From contig JADZCM010000026.1 of the NCBI GenBank assembly GCA_020851555.1, positions 1-42,309 of the forward strand: a DNA stretch of 42,309 nt, read 5' to 3'. Source of the stretch: Bryobacterales bacterium. Its GTDB lineage: Bacteria > Acidobacteriota > Terriglobia > Bryobacterales > Bryobacteraceae. Within the stretch, counting starts at the first letter, position 1. Each line of letters starts with the position of its first letter. This document shows positions 1 to 7,802 of this stretch, piece by piece. The notes below the pieces were generated by a model. That model searched no databases, was not told the DNA's origin, and saw only the letters and a program-made list of their open reading frames with translations. The translations under genes were made by a program, and so were the position numbers.

Positions 1-66
1 GCAAGCGTGGCCAAGATTCTGGAGAAGGTCGGTCGTTGTAAAGCTGTTTTAGAGACACTACACTAG
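1..66 (+). mobile_element. 3' tail of an IS630-like transposase gene (partial)
   Basis: Frame 1 is open from the window edge to a TAG stop and encodes 21 residues, including SVAKILEKVGRCKAVLETLH. This resembles the C-terminal end of IS630-type transposases, in which a short helix with a V-x-R-C-K pattern closes the protein after the DDE core. Only the tail is visible, so the family call rests on recall of that pattern and is tentative. The catalytic domain would lie left of the window. A match to a full transposase in the sequence to the left would settle it. Confidence 0.4.
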
Positions 67-538
67 CTGCAACATGAGAACCTCGGATCCGTGAAAGCCC
101 GTGACCGCTGGCTCCCTCTCCACAACCTGACGGAAGTATGCGGCAGACATGCTCCTCCGGTCAATGGTACTTTGCCGCCGAATAATCCTGGCTTCCTGCT
201 ATTCAGACACCAAGGCCCGCTCAGATGTTCCGCCCGTCAGGGTCTGGCCGCCTTCCTCCTGTACTGCCGCCGCGTGGTTCCGAACTCACGCCTGAATCGG
301 GCGATGAAGTGGCTCGTGCTCCGGAAACCAACGGCATCCGCGATCTGCTTGACGCTGCGCGTGCTCAAGACCAGCATCTCCCCTGCGTGCCTGAGCCGCG
401 CGGTGCGGACAGCCGCGGCCATGCTCCCTCATCTCCACGAACACAACGGGACATCTCAATCGGTTCTTGAGCCGCCCCGCATCCGCATTGACTTCCATTT
501 GCGCGTTCAGTAGACTGGTGCCGGATTAAGGCTCGATC
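67..538. other. Left flank, gene debris
   Basis: Apart from the AraC remnant (237-498) this 472-base stretch shows no intact gene. It probably contains the right end of the IS630-like element after 66, but an inverted repeat could not be fixed without the other end. AAGG before the GTG at 539 is the ribosome-binding site of the first operon. Confidence 0.5.
237..498 (-). pseudogene. Degraded AraC-family regulator, C-terminal HTH remnant
   Basis: The last 61 codons (422-237) read as the second helix-turn-helix of an AraC/XylS regulator: a RLRHAGEMLVLST helix, then SVKQIADAVGF and FRREFGTTRRQYRR, the usual C-terminal pattern. A TGA lies three codons upstream of the ATG at 422. The part that should precede it (LKNRLRCPVVFVEMRE) lies in a different frame, about 430-470. 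No effector-binding domain was found. The gene is therefore frameshifted and truncated and probably not functional. It sits between a transposase tail and the NfeD/flotillin operon, as expected for eroded accessory DNA. A sequencing error at the frameshift cannot be excluded, but the missing N-terminal domain would remain. Confidence 0.4.
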
Positions 539-1081
539 GTGCCCGGCTGGCTCGCGCAGGTTTCGGCGTTCGGCGTCTTTCTCGGGATCGCGGCCATCGG
601 CTTCGTCTTCCTCGTAATCTCGCTGATCTTCGGCGAGATTTTCGAGCATTTCGACGGCGGATTGGACCACGACCTCGACCACGGCGGTCCCAGCTTCCTG
701 AGCGCGCGCGTCCTCAGCGTGTTCATTACCGCTTTTGGAGGCTTCGGCGCGGTCGGCATTCACTACGGCCTGTCCGTGCTCGAAGCTTCGGGCGTGGGGT
801 TCGGCAGCGGTGTTTTCTTCGCCACGCTCATCTTCCTGTTCGCGCGCTTCCTGTACGGACAGCAGGCCAGCACCCGGATCCTCTCCACGGACCTGGTCGG
901 CAAGACGGCGCGGGTGGTCGTAGCCATCCCGGCGAACGGCGTCGGACAGGTCCGCTGCCAGGTCGGCGAGGAGGTTTTCGACAAGGTGGCGCGGGCCAGA
1001 GGCGGCCAGCCGGTTCCGGAGAACACCATCGTCGCGGTGGAGGAGGTGCTGGGCGAGGTTGTCATCATCCGGCCACAGTAG
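539..1081 (+). CDS. NfeD-like membrane protein, flotillin partner
   Basis: A 180-residue protein beginning at GTG, preceded by AAGG about eight bases upstream. It has a hydrophobic N-terminal segment (about 6-30), an acidic, histidine-containing stretch (FDGGLDHDLDHGG, about 42-54) and two more membrane segments (about 58-80 and 85-108). The C-terminal third (about 115-180) is a soluble beta-rich region with LVGKTARVVVAIPANGVGQV and ending GEVVIIRPQ, like the OB-fold domain of NfeD/YqiJ proteins. NfeD-type proteins are typically encoded beside SPFH/flotillin proteins and are thought to work with them in membrane microdomains; that arrangement is seen here. The NfeD ClpP-like protease domain is absent, so this is the short form. 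Confidence 0.75.
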   Translation: MPGWLAQVSAFGVFLGIAAIGFVFLVISLIFGEIFEHFDGGLDHDLDHGGPSFLSARVLSVFITAFGGFGAVGIHYGLSVLEASGVGFGSGVFFATLIFLFARFLYGQQASTRILSTDLVGKTARVVVAIPANGVGQVRCQVGEEVFDKVARARGGQPVPENTIVAVEEVLGEVVIIRPQ

Positions 1082-1151
1082 GACCCCCCGGCGCGCCCTC
1101 CCTGCGCGTCGAACTTTTCGGGCTCCTCTCGCGTAACCAGGAGTAACAGCC

Positions 1152-2723
1152 ATGTTCACAGAACTCTCACGACTGATGTTGCCGATCACCATCCTGGTGG
1201 TCCTGCTGGCGTTTTTCATCGCCATGGCCCTGTTCAGCCGCAACTACCTCAAGGTTGCGCCGAACTCCGTGGCGGTGCTCAGCGGCCGTAAGCGGAAGCT
1301 GGCCGACGGCAAGCTCGTGGGGTACCGCATGGTGCGCGGCGGCGCCGCGCTGCGCATCCCCCTTCTGGAGAAGGTGGACTACCTCTCGCTCAATGTCTTT
1401 ACGATTCCCCTGGAGATCAAGCGCGCCTACACGCTGCAAGGCGTGCCCGTCCAGGTCAAGGCCATCGCCAACGTCAAGATCCGCGGCGACGAAAGCTCGC
1501 TGCACGCCGCGGCCGAGCGTTTCCTCGGGATGCCGCAGAACCAGATCCAGCAGGTCATCTTCCAGACTCTGGAGGGCCACCTGCGCTCCATCCTCGGCAC
1601 CCTGTCGGTCGAGGAGATCAACAACGACCGGCAGAGCTTCGCGCAGAAGCTGACCAGCGAGGCCGCCGTGGACCTGGAGAAGATGGGTATCGGCGTGGAC
1701 GTGCTCACCATCCAGGAGATCAGCGACGAAGAGGACTACCTGAACGCCCTGGGCCGCCGGCGCACCGCGGAGGTCAAGCGCGATGCCGTGGTGGGCGAGG
1801 CCGAGGCCACGCGGGACGCCAAGATCAAGTCCTCCCTGGCGCTCCAGGAGGGCGAGCGCGCCAGGTTCGACGCCGACGCCAACATCGCCGGGGCCCAGCG
1901 CGACTTCCAGATCAAACAGGCCCAGTACCTGGCCGAAGTGGAGACCGAAAAGGCCCGGGCGGCGCAGGCGGGGCCGCTCTCCGAGGCGCGGGCCAAGCAG
2001 GCCGTCGTGGCCGAGGAGGTCAAGATCGAGCGCACCCGCACCCAGGAGATGATCGCGGTTCAGGAACAGGAGGTCCAGCGCAAGCAGAAAGAGCTGGAAG
2101 CCACGGTCATCAAGCCCGCCGACGCCGAGCGGCAGGCCGTCGTGGTGCGCGCCGAGGCCGCCAAGTCTGCCGCGATTCTGGAGGCGGAAGGACGGCGCAG
2201 CGCCCTGATTGCCATGGCCGAGGCCGAACAGGAGAAACTCCGCAAGGAGGGCATCGGCCGGGCGGCGGCGCTGGAGGCCGAAGGTAAGGCGGAGGCCGCC
2301 AAGATCGAGGCCATCGGGCTCGCCAAGGCCAAGGCCATCGAGGCGCAGGGCGTCGCCGAAGCCACCGCGATCCGCCAGAAGGCGGAGGCGTGGAAGCAGT
2401 TCACCGAAGCCGCCAAGCTCCAGACCATCCTCGAGAAGCTGCCGGCGATTCTGGAATCCTCGACGGGGATCTTCGGCGCCGTGGCCGCCCCCTTGGGCAA
2501 CATCGACAAGCTGGTGGTGATCGATCAGGGAAACGGCGCGCCGGGGACCGGCAGTACGGGCGTCGGCCGGCTGGCGCAAACCGGGCCGTCGGTGGTATTC
2601 AGCCTGTTGCAGCAGTTGCAGGCCCTTGGGCTGGATGTGCCCTCCGTCTTGAAGCAGCTCGGGATCAAGGGAGACGGCGCGGAATCCAGCCACAAGCCCG
2701 CGGGCGCTCCGCCGGAAGTCTGA
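1152..2723 (+). CDS. Flotillin/YqiK-like SPFH-domain membrane protein
   Basis: A 523-residue flotillin-family scaffold. Residues about 8-30 form one membrane anchor. An SPFH domain follows (about 32-215; note NSVAVLSGRKRK and the GHLRSILGTLSVEEINNDR segment typical of flotillins). Residues about 220-420 are a long Ala/Glu/Lys/Arg-rich coiled coil with many A-E-A and A-E-G-K repeats, and the end (about 420-523) contains a small hydrophobic patch and a Gly-rich stretch. Flotillins oligomerise through these parts and organise membrane microdomains. The ATG follows AACCAGGAGTAACAGCC, a good ribosome-binding site. It lies 70 bases after the NfeD-like gene and three bases before the carbonic-anhydrase-like gene, so the three are probably co-transcribed. 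Confidence 0.88.
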   Translation: MFTELSRLMLPITILVVLLAFFIAMALFSRNYLKVAPNSVAVLSGRKRKLADGKLVGYRMVRGGAALRIPLLEKVDYLSLNVFTIPLEIKRAYTLQGVPVQVKAIANVKIRGDESSLHAAAERFLGMPQNQIQQVIFQTLEGHLRSILGTLSVEEINNDRQSFAQKLTSEAAVDLEKMGIGVDVLTIQEISDEEDYLNALGRRRTAEVKRDAVVGEAEATRDAKIKSSLALQEGERARFDADANIAGAQRDFQIKQAQYLAEVETEKARAAQAGPLSEARAKQAVVAEEVKIERTRTQEMIAVQEQEVQRKQKELEATVIKPADAERQAVVVRAEAAKSAAILEAEGRRSALIAMAEAEQEKLRKEGIGRAAALEAEGKAEAAKIEAIGLAKAKAIEAQGVAEATAIRQKAEAWKQFTEAAKLQTILEKLPAILESSTGIFGAVAAPLGNIDKLVVIDQGNGAPGTGSTGVGRLAQTGPSVVFSLLQQLQALGLDVPSVLKQLGIKGDGAESSHKPAGAPPEV

Positions 2724-2726
2724 GCC

Positions 2727-3176
2727 ATGGCCGAGGTCTACCGGACCGGCGCAAGAGCCGGAGGCAACGCGGACACGATCGTCATTCATTGCAGCGATTC
2801 GCGCTTCCAGCGGCATTTTCAGGAATTCCTGGAAAAGCACCTCGGGCTGGACAACTACGGGCTGCTGGCCGTGCCCGGAGGGCCCCAGTTTTTGACGCTG
2901 GTGGACTACCTGCCGAAGTTCTCCTGGGTGGGGTGGCGCTGGGTGCAGTTCCTGGTGGACGCCGCCCCGCCGCGGCGGATCATCCTGATCGCCCACCACG
3001 ACTGCCTGTGGTACCGCGACAGCCGATTCTCGCTGCACCGCGGAGACGTGTTCGAACGGCAGGTGGGGGACCTGCAGCGCGTGCGGAAAGCGATTTCCGG
3101 GCGCTTCCCCGGCCTGGCGGCCGAGCTCTATTACGCCAGGCTGGAGCAGGGAGAGGCTTCCTTCGAGCCGGTGTGA
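2727..3176 (+). CDS. Small beta-carbonic-anhydrase-like protein
   Basis: A 149-residue protein with the zinc-site signature of beta-carbonic anhydrases: C22-S-D24-S-R26 and H90-H-D-C93 (C-x-D-x-R and H-x-x-C). It is clearly shorter than typical beta-class enzymes (about 200 residues or more) and resembles the compact putative carbonic anhydrase group; the segment between the motifs (VPGGPQFLTLVDYLPKF) fits that fold. In the family Cys, His and Cys bind zinc and the Asp-Arg pair gates the site, so the motif supports CO2/bicarbonate interconversion, but activity is inferred. Its ATG follows the flotillin stop by three bases, with GGAAG inside the end of that gene. The link to a membrane scaffold is unusual and unexplained. 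Confidence 0.72.
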   Translation: MAEVYRTGARAGGNADTIVIHCSDSRFQRHFQEFLEKHLGLDNYGLLAVPGGPQFLTLVDYLPKFSWVGWRWVQFLVDAAPPRRIILIAHHDCLWYRDSRFSLHRGDVFERQVGDLQRVRKAISGRFPGLAAELYYARLEQGEASFEPV

Positions 3177-3181
3177 GCGGG

Positions 3182-3196
3182 CGGCCGGCGCGGCCG
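3182..3196. terminator. Short GC hairpin between convergent genes
   Basis: CGGCC, a five-base loop (GGCGC), then GGCCG form a perfect hairpin in the 24-base gap between the carbonic-anhydrase-like stop and the stop of the opposing aldolase-like gene. It could end transcription in both directions. There is no U-tract, so intrinsic terminator function is uncertain. Confidence 0.3.
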
Positions 3197-3200
3197 GACT

Positions 3201-4061
3201 TCAGCCTTTGAGGTCGCGGAACGCCGATTCGATCTCACGCTTTGCCGCGGGCGGAAGCGGAGCCAGAGGCAGCCGGCACGGGCCGCCGTAGTAACCGTTC
3301 AGGTCCATGGCGTGTTTCAGGCCCGGAATCCCGTACTTCCCGGCCGCCGCCGCCCCTTGGGCGATTCGGTTCTGCCAGTCGAGCCCGGCCTCGGCATGGC
3401 GTGCCCGGTGGGCCTCCCAGATTGTGATCGCGGCGTAGGGAGCGGCATTGGCGACGGCGGGTGCGGCCCCGGCCGCGCCGGCTGACAGGCAAGCCCAAAG
3501 CTCGGTCTCCGACGCCGTGAGCACGGCTAAGTGCGGCTTCAGCGCCGGAATGCCGTCGTCCGACGCCGCCACCGCCGCTACGATGTTCGGGTGCCGCGCC
3601 AGTCTGGCAGTCACATCCACCGGCTGACGCGAAACGATCACCGGAAGGCAGCACTGGTCGGCGGCCGCCCTGAAGTACAGTTCCCGGACCGCTGGATCGC
3701 AGTAGCAGGAAGGTGCAGCCACCAGGAGCGCCTGGTAGCCGAGCGAAGCCGCGTGGCCGGCCAGTTTTGCCGCTTCGCGAACGGCGAGTTCCATGGCGGC
3801 GGCGATCAGGAGCTTGCCGGAGGCGGCGGCGCCGGCGGCGGCCAGACTGAGGAGTTCGAGCTTCTCCTCGCCGGTGAGCGCGGCGCTCTCGCCCACCGGA
3901 CCGCCCACGACATAGCCGGAGATTCCGGTCCGGCTCCACTTCTCCAGGTTGTGCCTGAGCTTGGCGGGATACAGGCCGCCGTTGGAATCGAAGGGAGTGG
4001 CTACCGGAAGAAAGATGCCTTGCAGGGGCCGGGGGTTCCCGGCCCCTGAGTTCGAAATCAC
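3201..4061 (-). CDS. DapA/HOGA-family aldolase homolog lacking the catalytic lysine
   Basis: A 286-residue class I aldolase-fold protein of the DHDPS/NAL/HOGA superfamily. The C-terminal run KYGIPGLKHAMDLNGYYGGP closely resembles 4-hydroxy-2-oxoglutarate aldolase (RFGIPGLKxxMDxxGYYGGPC). The substrate loop GGPVGES (53-59) and Tyr120 are kept. The Schiff-base lysine, which follows H-P-N-I-V-G-x in homologs, is Val164 here (HPNIVAAVAASDDG, codon GTG). By family mechanism such a protein should not form the normal imine, so it may be a non-catalytic relative or use different chemistry. Its ATG overlaps the atpE stop as ATGA, so its translation should be coupled to the upstream gene. The fold is confident; the function is unknown. 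Confidence 0.8.
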   Translation of the reverse strand: MISNSGAGNPRPLQGIFLPVATPFDSNGGLYPAKLRHNLEKWSRTGISGYVVGGPVGESAALTGEEKLELLSLAAAGAAASGKLLIAAAMELAVREAAKLAGHAASLGYQALLVAAPSCYCDPAVRELYFRAAADQCCLPVIVSRQPVDVTARLARHPNIVAAVAASDDGIPALKPHLAVLTASETELWACLSAGAAGAAPAVANAAPYAAITIWEAHRARHAEAGLDWQNRIAQGAAAAGKYGIPGLKHAMDLNGYYGGPCRLPLAPLPPAAKREIESAFRDLKG

Positions 4062-4351
4062 ACCACCTTCACGAAAATAATCACCAGCGTGTACAACGCC
4101 AGCGACTCAATGAGGACCAGGCCGAGCAGCAGCGCGAACCGGATCGCGCCCGCGGCGGACGGATTCCGGGCCATGCCTTCAGCCGCGGCGGCCACCGCCT
4201 TGCCCTGCGCCATGCCGCAGACCCCCGAGGCGATCGCCATCGAGAATCCGGACGTGATGGCGACCCAATTGGTCCCGCCGCCGTCCGCGGCGAAGATCGG
4301 GCTCGCCACGAGCAGGAAGGCGGCCGCCATCAACAGCATTTTCACTTTCAT
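4058..4351 (-). CDS. atpE: F0F1 ATP synthase subunit c
   Basis: A 97-residue proteolipid with two transmembrane helices joined by the polar loop A-R-N-P (61-64), preceded by a signal-like N-terminus (MKVKMLLMAAAFLLVASP). Subunit c forms the rotor ring of ATP synthase in the inner membrane. The ion carboxylate is Glu82. Aligned without gaps to the Ilyobacter Na+-translocating subunit, Gln49, Glu82, Ser83 and Tyr87 match its Q32, E65, S66 and Y70. GAAGGAGC stands before the ATG. No other ATP synthase gene is in the window: upstream is a divergent TonB receptor and downstream the aldolase-like gene. The atp genes are therefore split, or this is an extra copy. Confidence 0.88.
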   Translation of the reverse strand: MKVKMLLMAAAFLLVASPIFAADGGGTNWVAITSGFSMAIASGVCGMAQGKAVAAAAEGMARNPSAAGAIRFALLLGLVLIESLALYTLVIIFVKVV

Positions 4352-4506
4352 TTTGTTGCTCCTTCGTTCATGAATCGCCCCAGGAGGTGGTTCCCGTCAT
4401 CCTCGTGCAGCCGGGCTCACGCTGGAAGCGGTAAAAAGCCGGTATCAAACTCCCTATGGTGCCACACTCCGGCCCTCCACGAAAAGCTGCGATGGCCGAC
4501 GGCGGC

Positions 4507-4512
4507 TAGAAT
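4507..4512 (+). promoter_or_regulatory. Putative -10 element, near-leaderless TonB receptor gene
   Basis: TAGAAT lies six bases before the ATG at 4519, a -10-like position that would put the transcription start at or next to the start codon. No TTGACA-like -35 is obvious and no Shine-Dalgarno sequence fits in the gap. The rest of the 167-base divergent space from atpE (4352-4518) shows only the atpE ribosome-binding site. Confidence 0.35.
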
Positions 4513-4518
4513 AGCAGC

Positions 4519-6984
4519 ATGGGGCGGTTGCCCTTCGCGGTGGGCCTGGTCTGGTGTGCGCTGACGCTCAGCGCGCAGGTTGACGTTTCCGGCAGAGTGC
4601 TGGATGAGAACGGCACGGCGGTTTCCGGAGCGCGCCTGGAATTCCTTCTCACCGGGGAGGTCCAGCCGGCCGTCGCCCTCAGCGATGCGCAGGGACGGTT
4701 CCTGGCGGAACTGGCCCGGGGCGGGAGGTACTCGCTCCGCGTTCGGAAGGAAGGCTACTTCGAACTGCGCGAGACCGGCCTTGAGGCGGGTCCGTCGGCG
4801 GGGGAACTGAGCGTCACCCTCAACCATCTGCGGGAACTGGTGGAGCGGGTCGACGTCGTCTACTCGCCGCCCGCCGTCGATCCGGAGGCAACGTCGGACC
4901 GGAAGCAGCTCAACGCCATGCAGGTGCTGGCAGTCCCCTACCCCGCGTCTCAGGACGTCAGGAGCGCGCTGCCGATGTTCTCGGGCGTCGTTCAGGACAA
5001 CAAGGGGCTCGTTCATTTCAACGGGGGCTCCAGCGATCAGGTCAACTACACGCTGGACCAGTTCAACGTCTCGGACCCGGTCACGGGGCTGCTCGAGGCC
5101 CGCGTGAGCATCGACGCCGTACGCAACCTCGAGTTGGAAAGCGGGCGCTTTTCGCCATCCGCCGGACGGGGGTCGTCGGGTTCGTTGAACCTGGAAACCG
5201 GCATGGGCGACGACCGCTTCCGCTTCGGAGCCACGAATTTCGTTCCCAGTATCGGCGTTGAGCGCGGCCTGGTGCTCAGCAAGTGGACGCCCCGGTTCAC
5301 CGTTTCGGGCCCTCTCGCCCGGAGCCGCGCCTGGTTCCACAACGGTTTCGACGCCTTCTACGACGTGGACACCATCCGGGAACTCCCCCGGGGCCAGGAT
5401 CGCAGCCGCAGTCTTACCCTCAGCAACCTGACCCGCGTGCAGGTGAACCTGACGCCGTCCAGTATCTTGTCCGCGAGCTACCTGGTCAACTACATCGACC
5501 GGTTCCGGGAGGGCCTCTCGTTCCTTGATCCCGCTGAGACGACGATCCACCGCAGGCGCAGCCTGAACATGGCCACGGTCAGGAGCCAGACCTACTTCCC
5601 CGGAGGCTGGCTTGTGGAGATCGGTTTCGCCGCCGGCCGCGGGGTTCTCCGGGAAAGGCCGGAGGGGAACTCCACGTTCGAGATCTCCCCTCTGGGCCGC
5701 AGGGGCAACTTTTTCGTCGACCTTGCCCGTAACACCGACCGGCAGCAGTGGCTGGTCACGGGCCATCTCCCGGTCGTGCAGATGCGCGGTTCACACCGCA
5801 TCCGGGTGGGCGCGGATCTCCAGCGCTCCGGATTCGACCAGTTGGCTACGCGGCACGACTACCGGGTTCTGAGGGCCGACATGAGCCTCGCGCGGCAGGT
5901 CAGTTTCACCGGCGGCGGCCGGCTTCGCCGGCGTCACTTCGAGACGGCTCTGTACGCCGACGACCGCTGGGCCCCCGTGGAAGGGCTGGTACTGGAAGCG
6001 GGATTGCGCCTCGATTGGGATCAGATCGTAAGGGACCTGCTGTTCTCGCCCCGGCTCTCGGCGGCCTGGACGCCCGGTTGGGCGGGGGGAGTGAAACTGG
6101 CGGCTGGTTTTGGCGTCTTCAACGACGCTCTGAACCTGCTGATGCTCACGCGCCATCAGGACCAGTACAGCCTGACCACCTTCTTCTCCAAGGACGGCCT
6201 GCCCTCCGGCGAACCGGTGATCATGGGATTTCAGGCCGACGAGCAATCGCTGGAAACTCCCCGCGCCCGCATCTACAGTCTCAGCGCTGAGCGCGTTCTT
6301 CCCGGCGGTTTCCTGGGCAAAGCGTCTTACTTGCACAGGGCCGGGTGGAAGGGGCTGACGTCTGCGCAACCGCCGGGCGGGTTGCTTCCGGGCCCCGTCT
6401 ACTATGTGCTGCGAAACCAGCGGGGCGACCGGTACGACGCAGTTGACCTGACTTTCCGCCGGACTTTCGCGGGCCAGTACGAGTGGCTGGCCGGCTACAC
6501 TATCTCATCCGCCCGGACCAACGCCGTAATGGAGTACAGCCTGGAGAATCCGGTTTTCGGCGGGCAGGGGCCCGGCCCATGGAACTGGGACACGCCCCAC
6601 CGCTTGCTTTCGTGGGGATGGGCGCCCGTGCCTTCCGTTCGCGGGCCCCGGTTCGTGCGTTCCGTCTTACAGGAACTGAGCGTGTCTTACCTGCTTGAGG
6701 CGCGCAGCGGCTTTCCCTTCAGCGTGGTCAACGAGGAGAACTTCGTCGTCGGAAGGCCCAACCGGCGGCGTTTCCCCAGCTACTTCAACCTGAATCTGCA
6801 TTTCGAGAAGAAGTTCCGCTTCTGGCGATACCTGTGGGCCTGGCGCTGCGGCCTCAACAACCTCACGAACCACGGCAACCCCAATGTGGTAAATAATAAT
6901 ATAGATTCCCCTTCTTTCCTCGCCTACGGGCGAGGCCAGCAGCGGGCTTGGAATGTGCGACTTCGTTTTCTCGGCAGGAGGTAG
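4519..6984 (+). CDS. TonB-dependent receptor with carboxypeptidase-regulatory-like domain
   Basis: An 821-residue outer-membrane receptor. After a signal peptide (1 to about 20, cleaved near LSAQ) comes a Cna-B/carboxypeptidase-regulatory-like domain (about 22-100: VSGRVLDENGTAVSGARLEF and GRFLAELARGGRYSLRVRKEGY). Next is a plug region (about 130-235, with VHFNGGSSDQVNYTLDQFNV) and a long beta-barrel. This architecture is typical of Acidobacteriota and Bacteroidota receptors for oligosaccharides, peptides or chelates; the substrate cannot be read. The C-terminus (NVRLRFLGRR) lacks the usual final Phe, although an aromatic residue sits four from the end. The SYLF gene starts three bases after its stop, so the two form an operon. 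Confidence 0.85.
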   Translation: MGRLPFAVGLVWCALTLSAQVDVSGRVLDENGTAVSGARLEFLLTGEVQPAVALSDAQGRFLAELARGGRYSLRVRKEGYFELRETGLEAGPSAGELSVTLNHLRELVERVDVVYSPPAVDPEATSDRKQLNAMQVLAVPYPASQDVRSALPMFSGVVQDNKGLVHFNGGSSDQVNYTLDQFNVSDPVTGLLEARVSIDAVRNLELESGRFSPSAGRGSSGSLNLETGMGDDRFRFGATNFVPSIGVERGLVLSKWTPRFTVSGPLARSRAWFHNGFDAFYDVDTIRELPRGQDRSRSLTLSNLTRVQVNLTPSSILSASYLVNYIDRFREGLSFLDPAETTIHRRRSLNMATVRSQTYFPGGWLVEIGFAAGRGVLRERPEGNSTFEISPLGRRGNFFVDLARNTDRQQWLVTGHLPVVQMRGSHRIRVGADLQRSGFDQLATRHDYRVLRADMSLARQVSFTGGGRLRRRHFETALYADDRWAPVEGLVLEAGLRLDWDQIVRDLLFSPRLSAAWTPGWAGGVKLAAGFGVFNDALNLLMLTRHQDQYSLTTFFSKDGLPSGEPVIMGFQADEQSLETPRARIYSLSAERVLPGGFLGKASYLHRAGWKGLTSAQPPGGLLPGPVYYVLRNQRGDRYDAVDLTFRRTFAGQYEWLAGYTISSARTNAVMEYSLENPVFGGQGPGPWNWDTPHRLLSWGWAPVPSVRGPRFVRSVLQELSVSYLLEARSGFPFSVVNEENFVVGRPNRRRFPSYFNLNLHFEKKFRFWRYLWAWRCGLNNLTNHGNPNVVNNNIDSPSFLAYGRGQQRAWNVRLRFLGRR

Positions 6985-6987
6985 GAC

Positions 6988-7665
6988 ATGAGAATTGCGG
7001 CTGCGGTGCTGATGGCTTTGGCGGCGGCGGGGGCCTCACCCGCGCAGAATAGCGCCCAGAACCGGCTGGACGAGGCGGCTACCGTATTTGAGGAAGTGAT
7101 GCAGACGGCCGACAAGGCCATACCGCAGGGTTTGCTGGACCGGGCGCAGTGTATCGTGGTGGTGCCTGGACTTAAGAAGGGCGCGTTCATCGTGGGCGCC
7201 AAGTACGGCAAGGGCTTCCTCTCCTGCCGGAAGAAGAGCGGCACGGGTTGGACTGCGCCGGGATCGATCCGCGTCGAGGGCGGCAGCTTCGGTCTTCAAA
7301 TCGGCGGCTCGGAGACCGACGTCATCATGATCGTCATGAACCAGCGCGGGGTCGAGCGTCTGCTTTCCAGCAAGTTCACCCTCGGCGGTGACGCCTCGGT
7401 GGCCGCCGGTCCGGTGGGCCGGACGGCCACGGCGCAGACGGACGCCTACATGACGGCTGAGATCCTGTCCTGGTCCCGATCGAGGGGGCTGTTCGCCGGA
7501 TTGGCCCTGAACGGCGCCACGCTGCGCCAGGACCTGGACGATAACCGTATGTTGTACGGCAAGGCGATACAGAACAAAGATATTGTGAACAAGGAAGTGG
7601 CGCCGCCCAAGGCCGCCGATCGGCTGCTCTCACTCTACAACAAGTACTCGCCTAGGAAGGGATAG
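6988..7665 (+). CDS. Exported SYLF-domain (YSC84-type) lipid-binding protein
   Basis: A 225-residue protein with a signal peptide (MRIAAAVLMALAAAGASPAQ) followed by a full SYLF domain. Family landmarks are the start helix with AATVFEEVMQTADKAIP, LLDRAQCIVVVPGLKKGAFI, GKGFLSCRK, GGSFGLQIGGSETDVIMIVM and the late SRSRGLFAGLALNGATL. SYLF domains bind phosphoinositides in eukaryotes; bacterial exported versions are widespread and their role is unsettled, with envelope lipid binding a plausible guess. AGGAGG stands eight bases before the ATG, and the gap from the TonB receptor is three bases, indicating co-transcription. The C-terminal tail (about 200-225) is basic. Confidence 0.88.
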   Translation: MRIAAAVLMALAAAGASPAQNSAQNRLDEAATVFEEVMQTADKAIPQGLLDRAQCIVVVPGLKKGAFIVGAKYGKGFLSCRKKSGTGWTAPGSIRVEGGSFGLQIGGSETDVIMIVMNQRGVERLLSSKFTLGGDASVAAGPVGRTATAQTDAYMTAEILSWSRSRGLFAGLALNGATLRQDLDDNRMLYGKAIQNKDIVNKEVAPPKAADRLLSLYNKYSPRKG

Positions 7666-7672
7666 CCGTTCA

Positions 7673-7689
7673 CCGGGAGCCGCTCCCGG
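7673..7689. terminator. GC-rich hairpin after the SYLF gene
   Basis: A perfect seven-base stem, CCGGGAG-CCG-CTCCCGG, begins eight bases after the SYLF stop, in the 137-base space between convergent genes. No T-run follows in either direction, so it may be a weak or Rho-assisted terminator or an mRNA 3'-end stabiliser. A smaller CCGGC/GCCGG inverted pair lies near 7755; nothing else was seen in 7690-7802. Confidence 0.4.
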
Positions 7690-7802
7690 CCGCGCATTGG
7701 CGCGCTGTTGCGGGATGACGCCCGGTGTCTCCCTGCGGACTGCCGCACCCGGCCAGCCGGCCCCAGCCGGAGCTAGGCTCGTGCGTTGTGGGGCCGCATT
7801 CG

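Noticed and set aside
1167..3038. Long minus-strand frame antisense to the flotillin gene
   Set aside because: It mirrors a GC-rich coding region with strong codon bias; it has a repetitive G/L/R composition, no domain and no ribosome-binding site.
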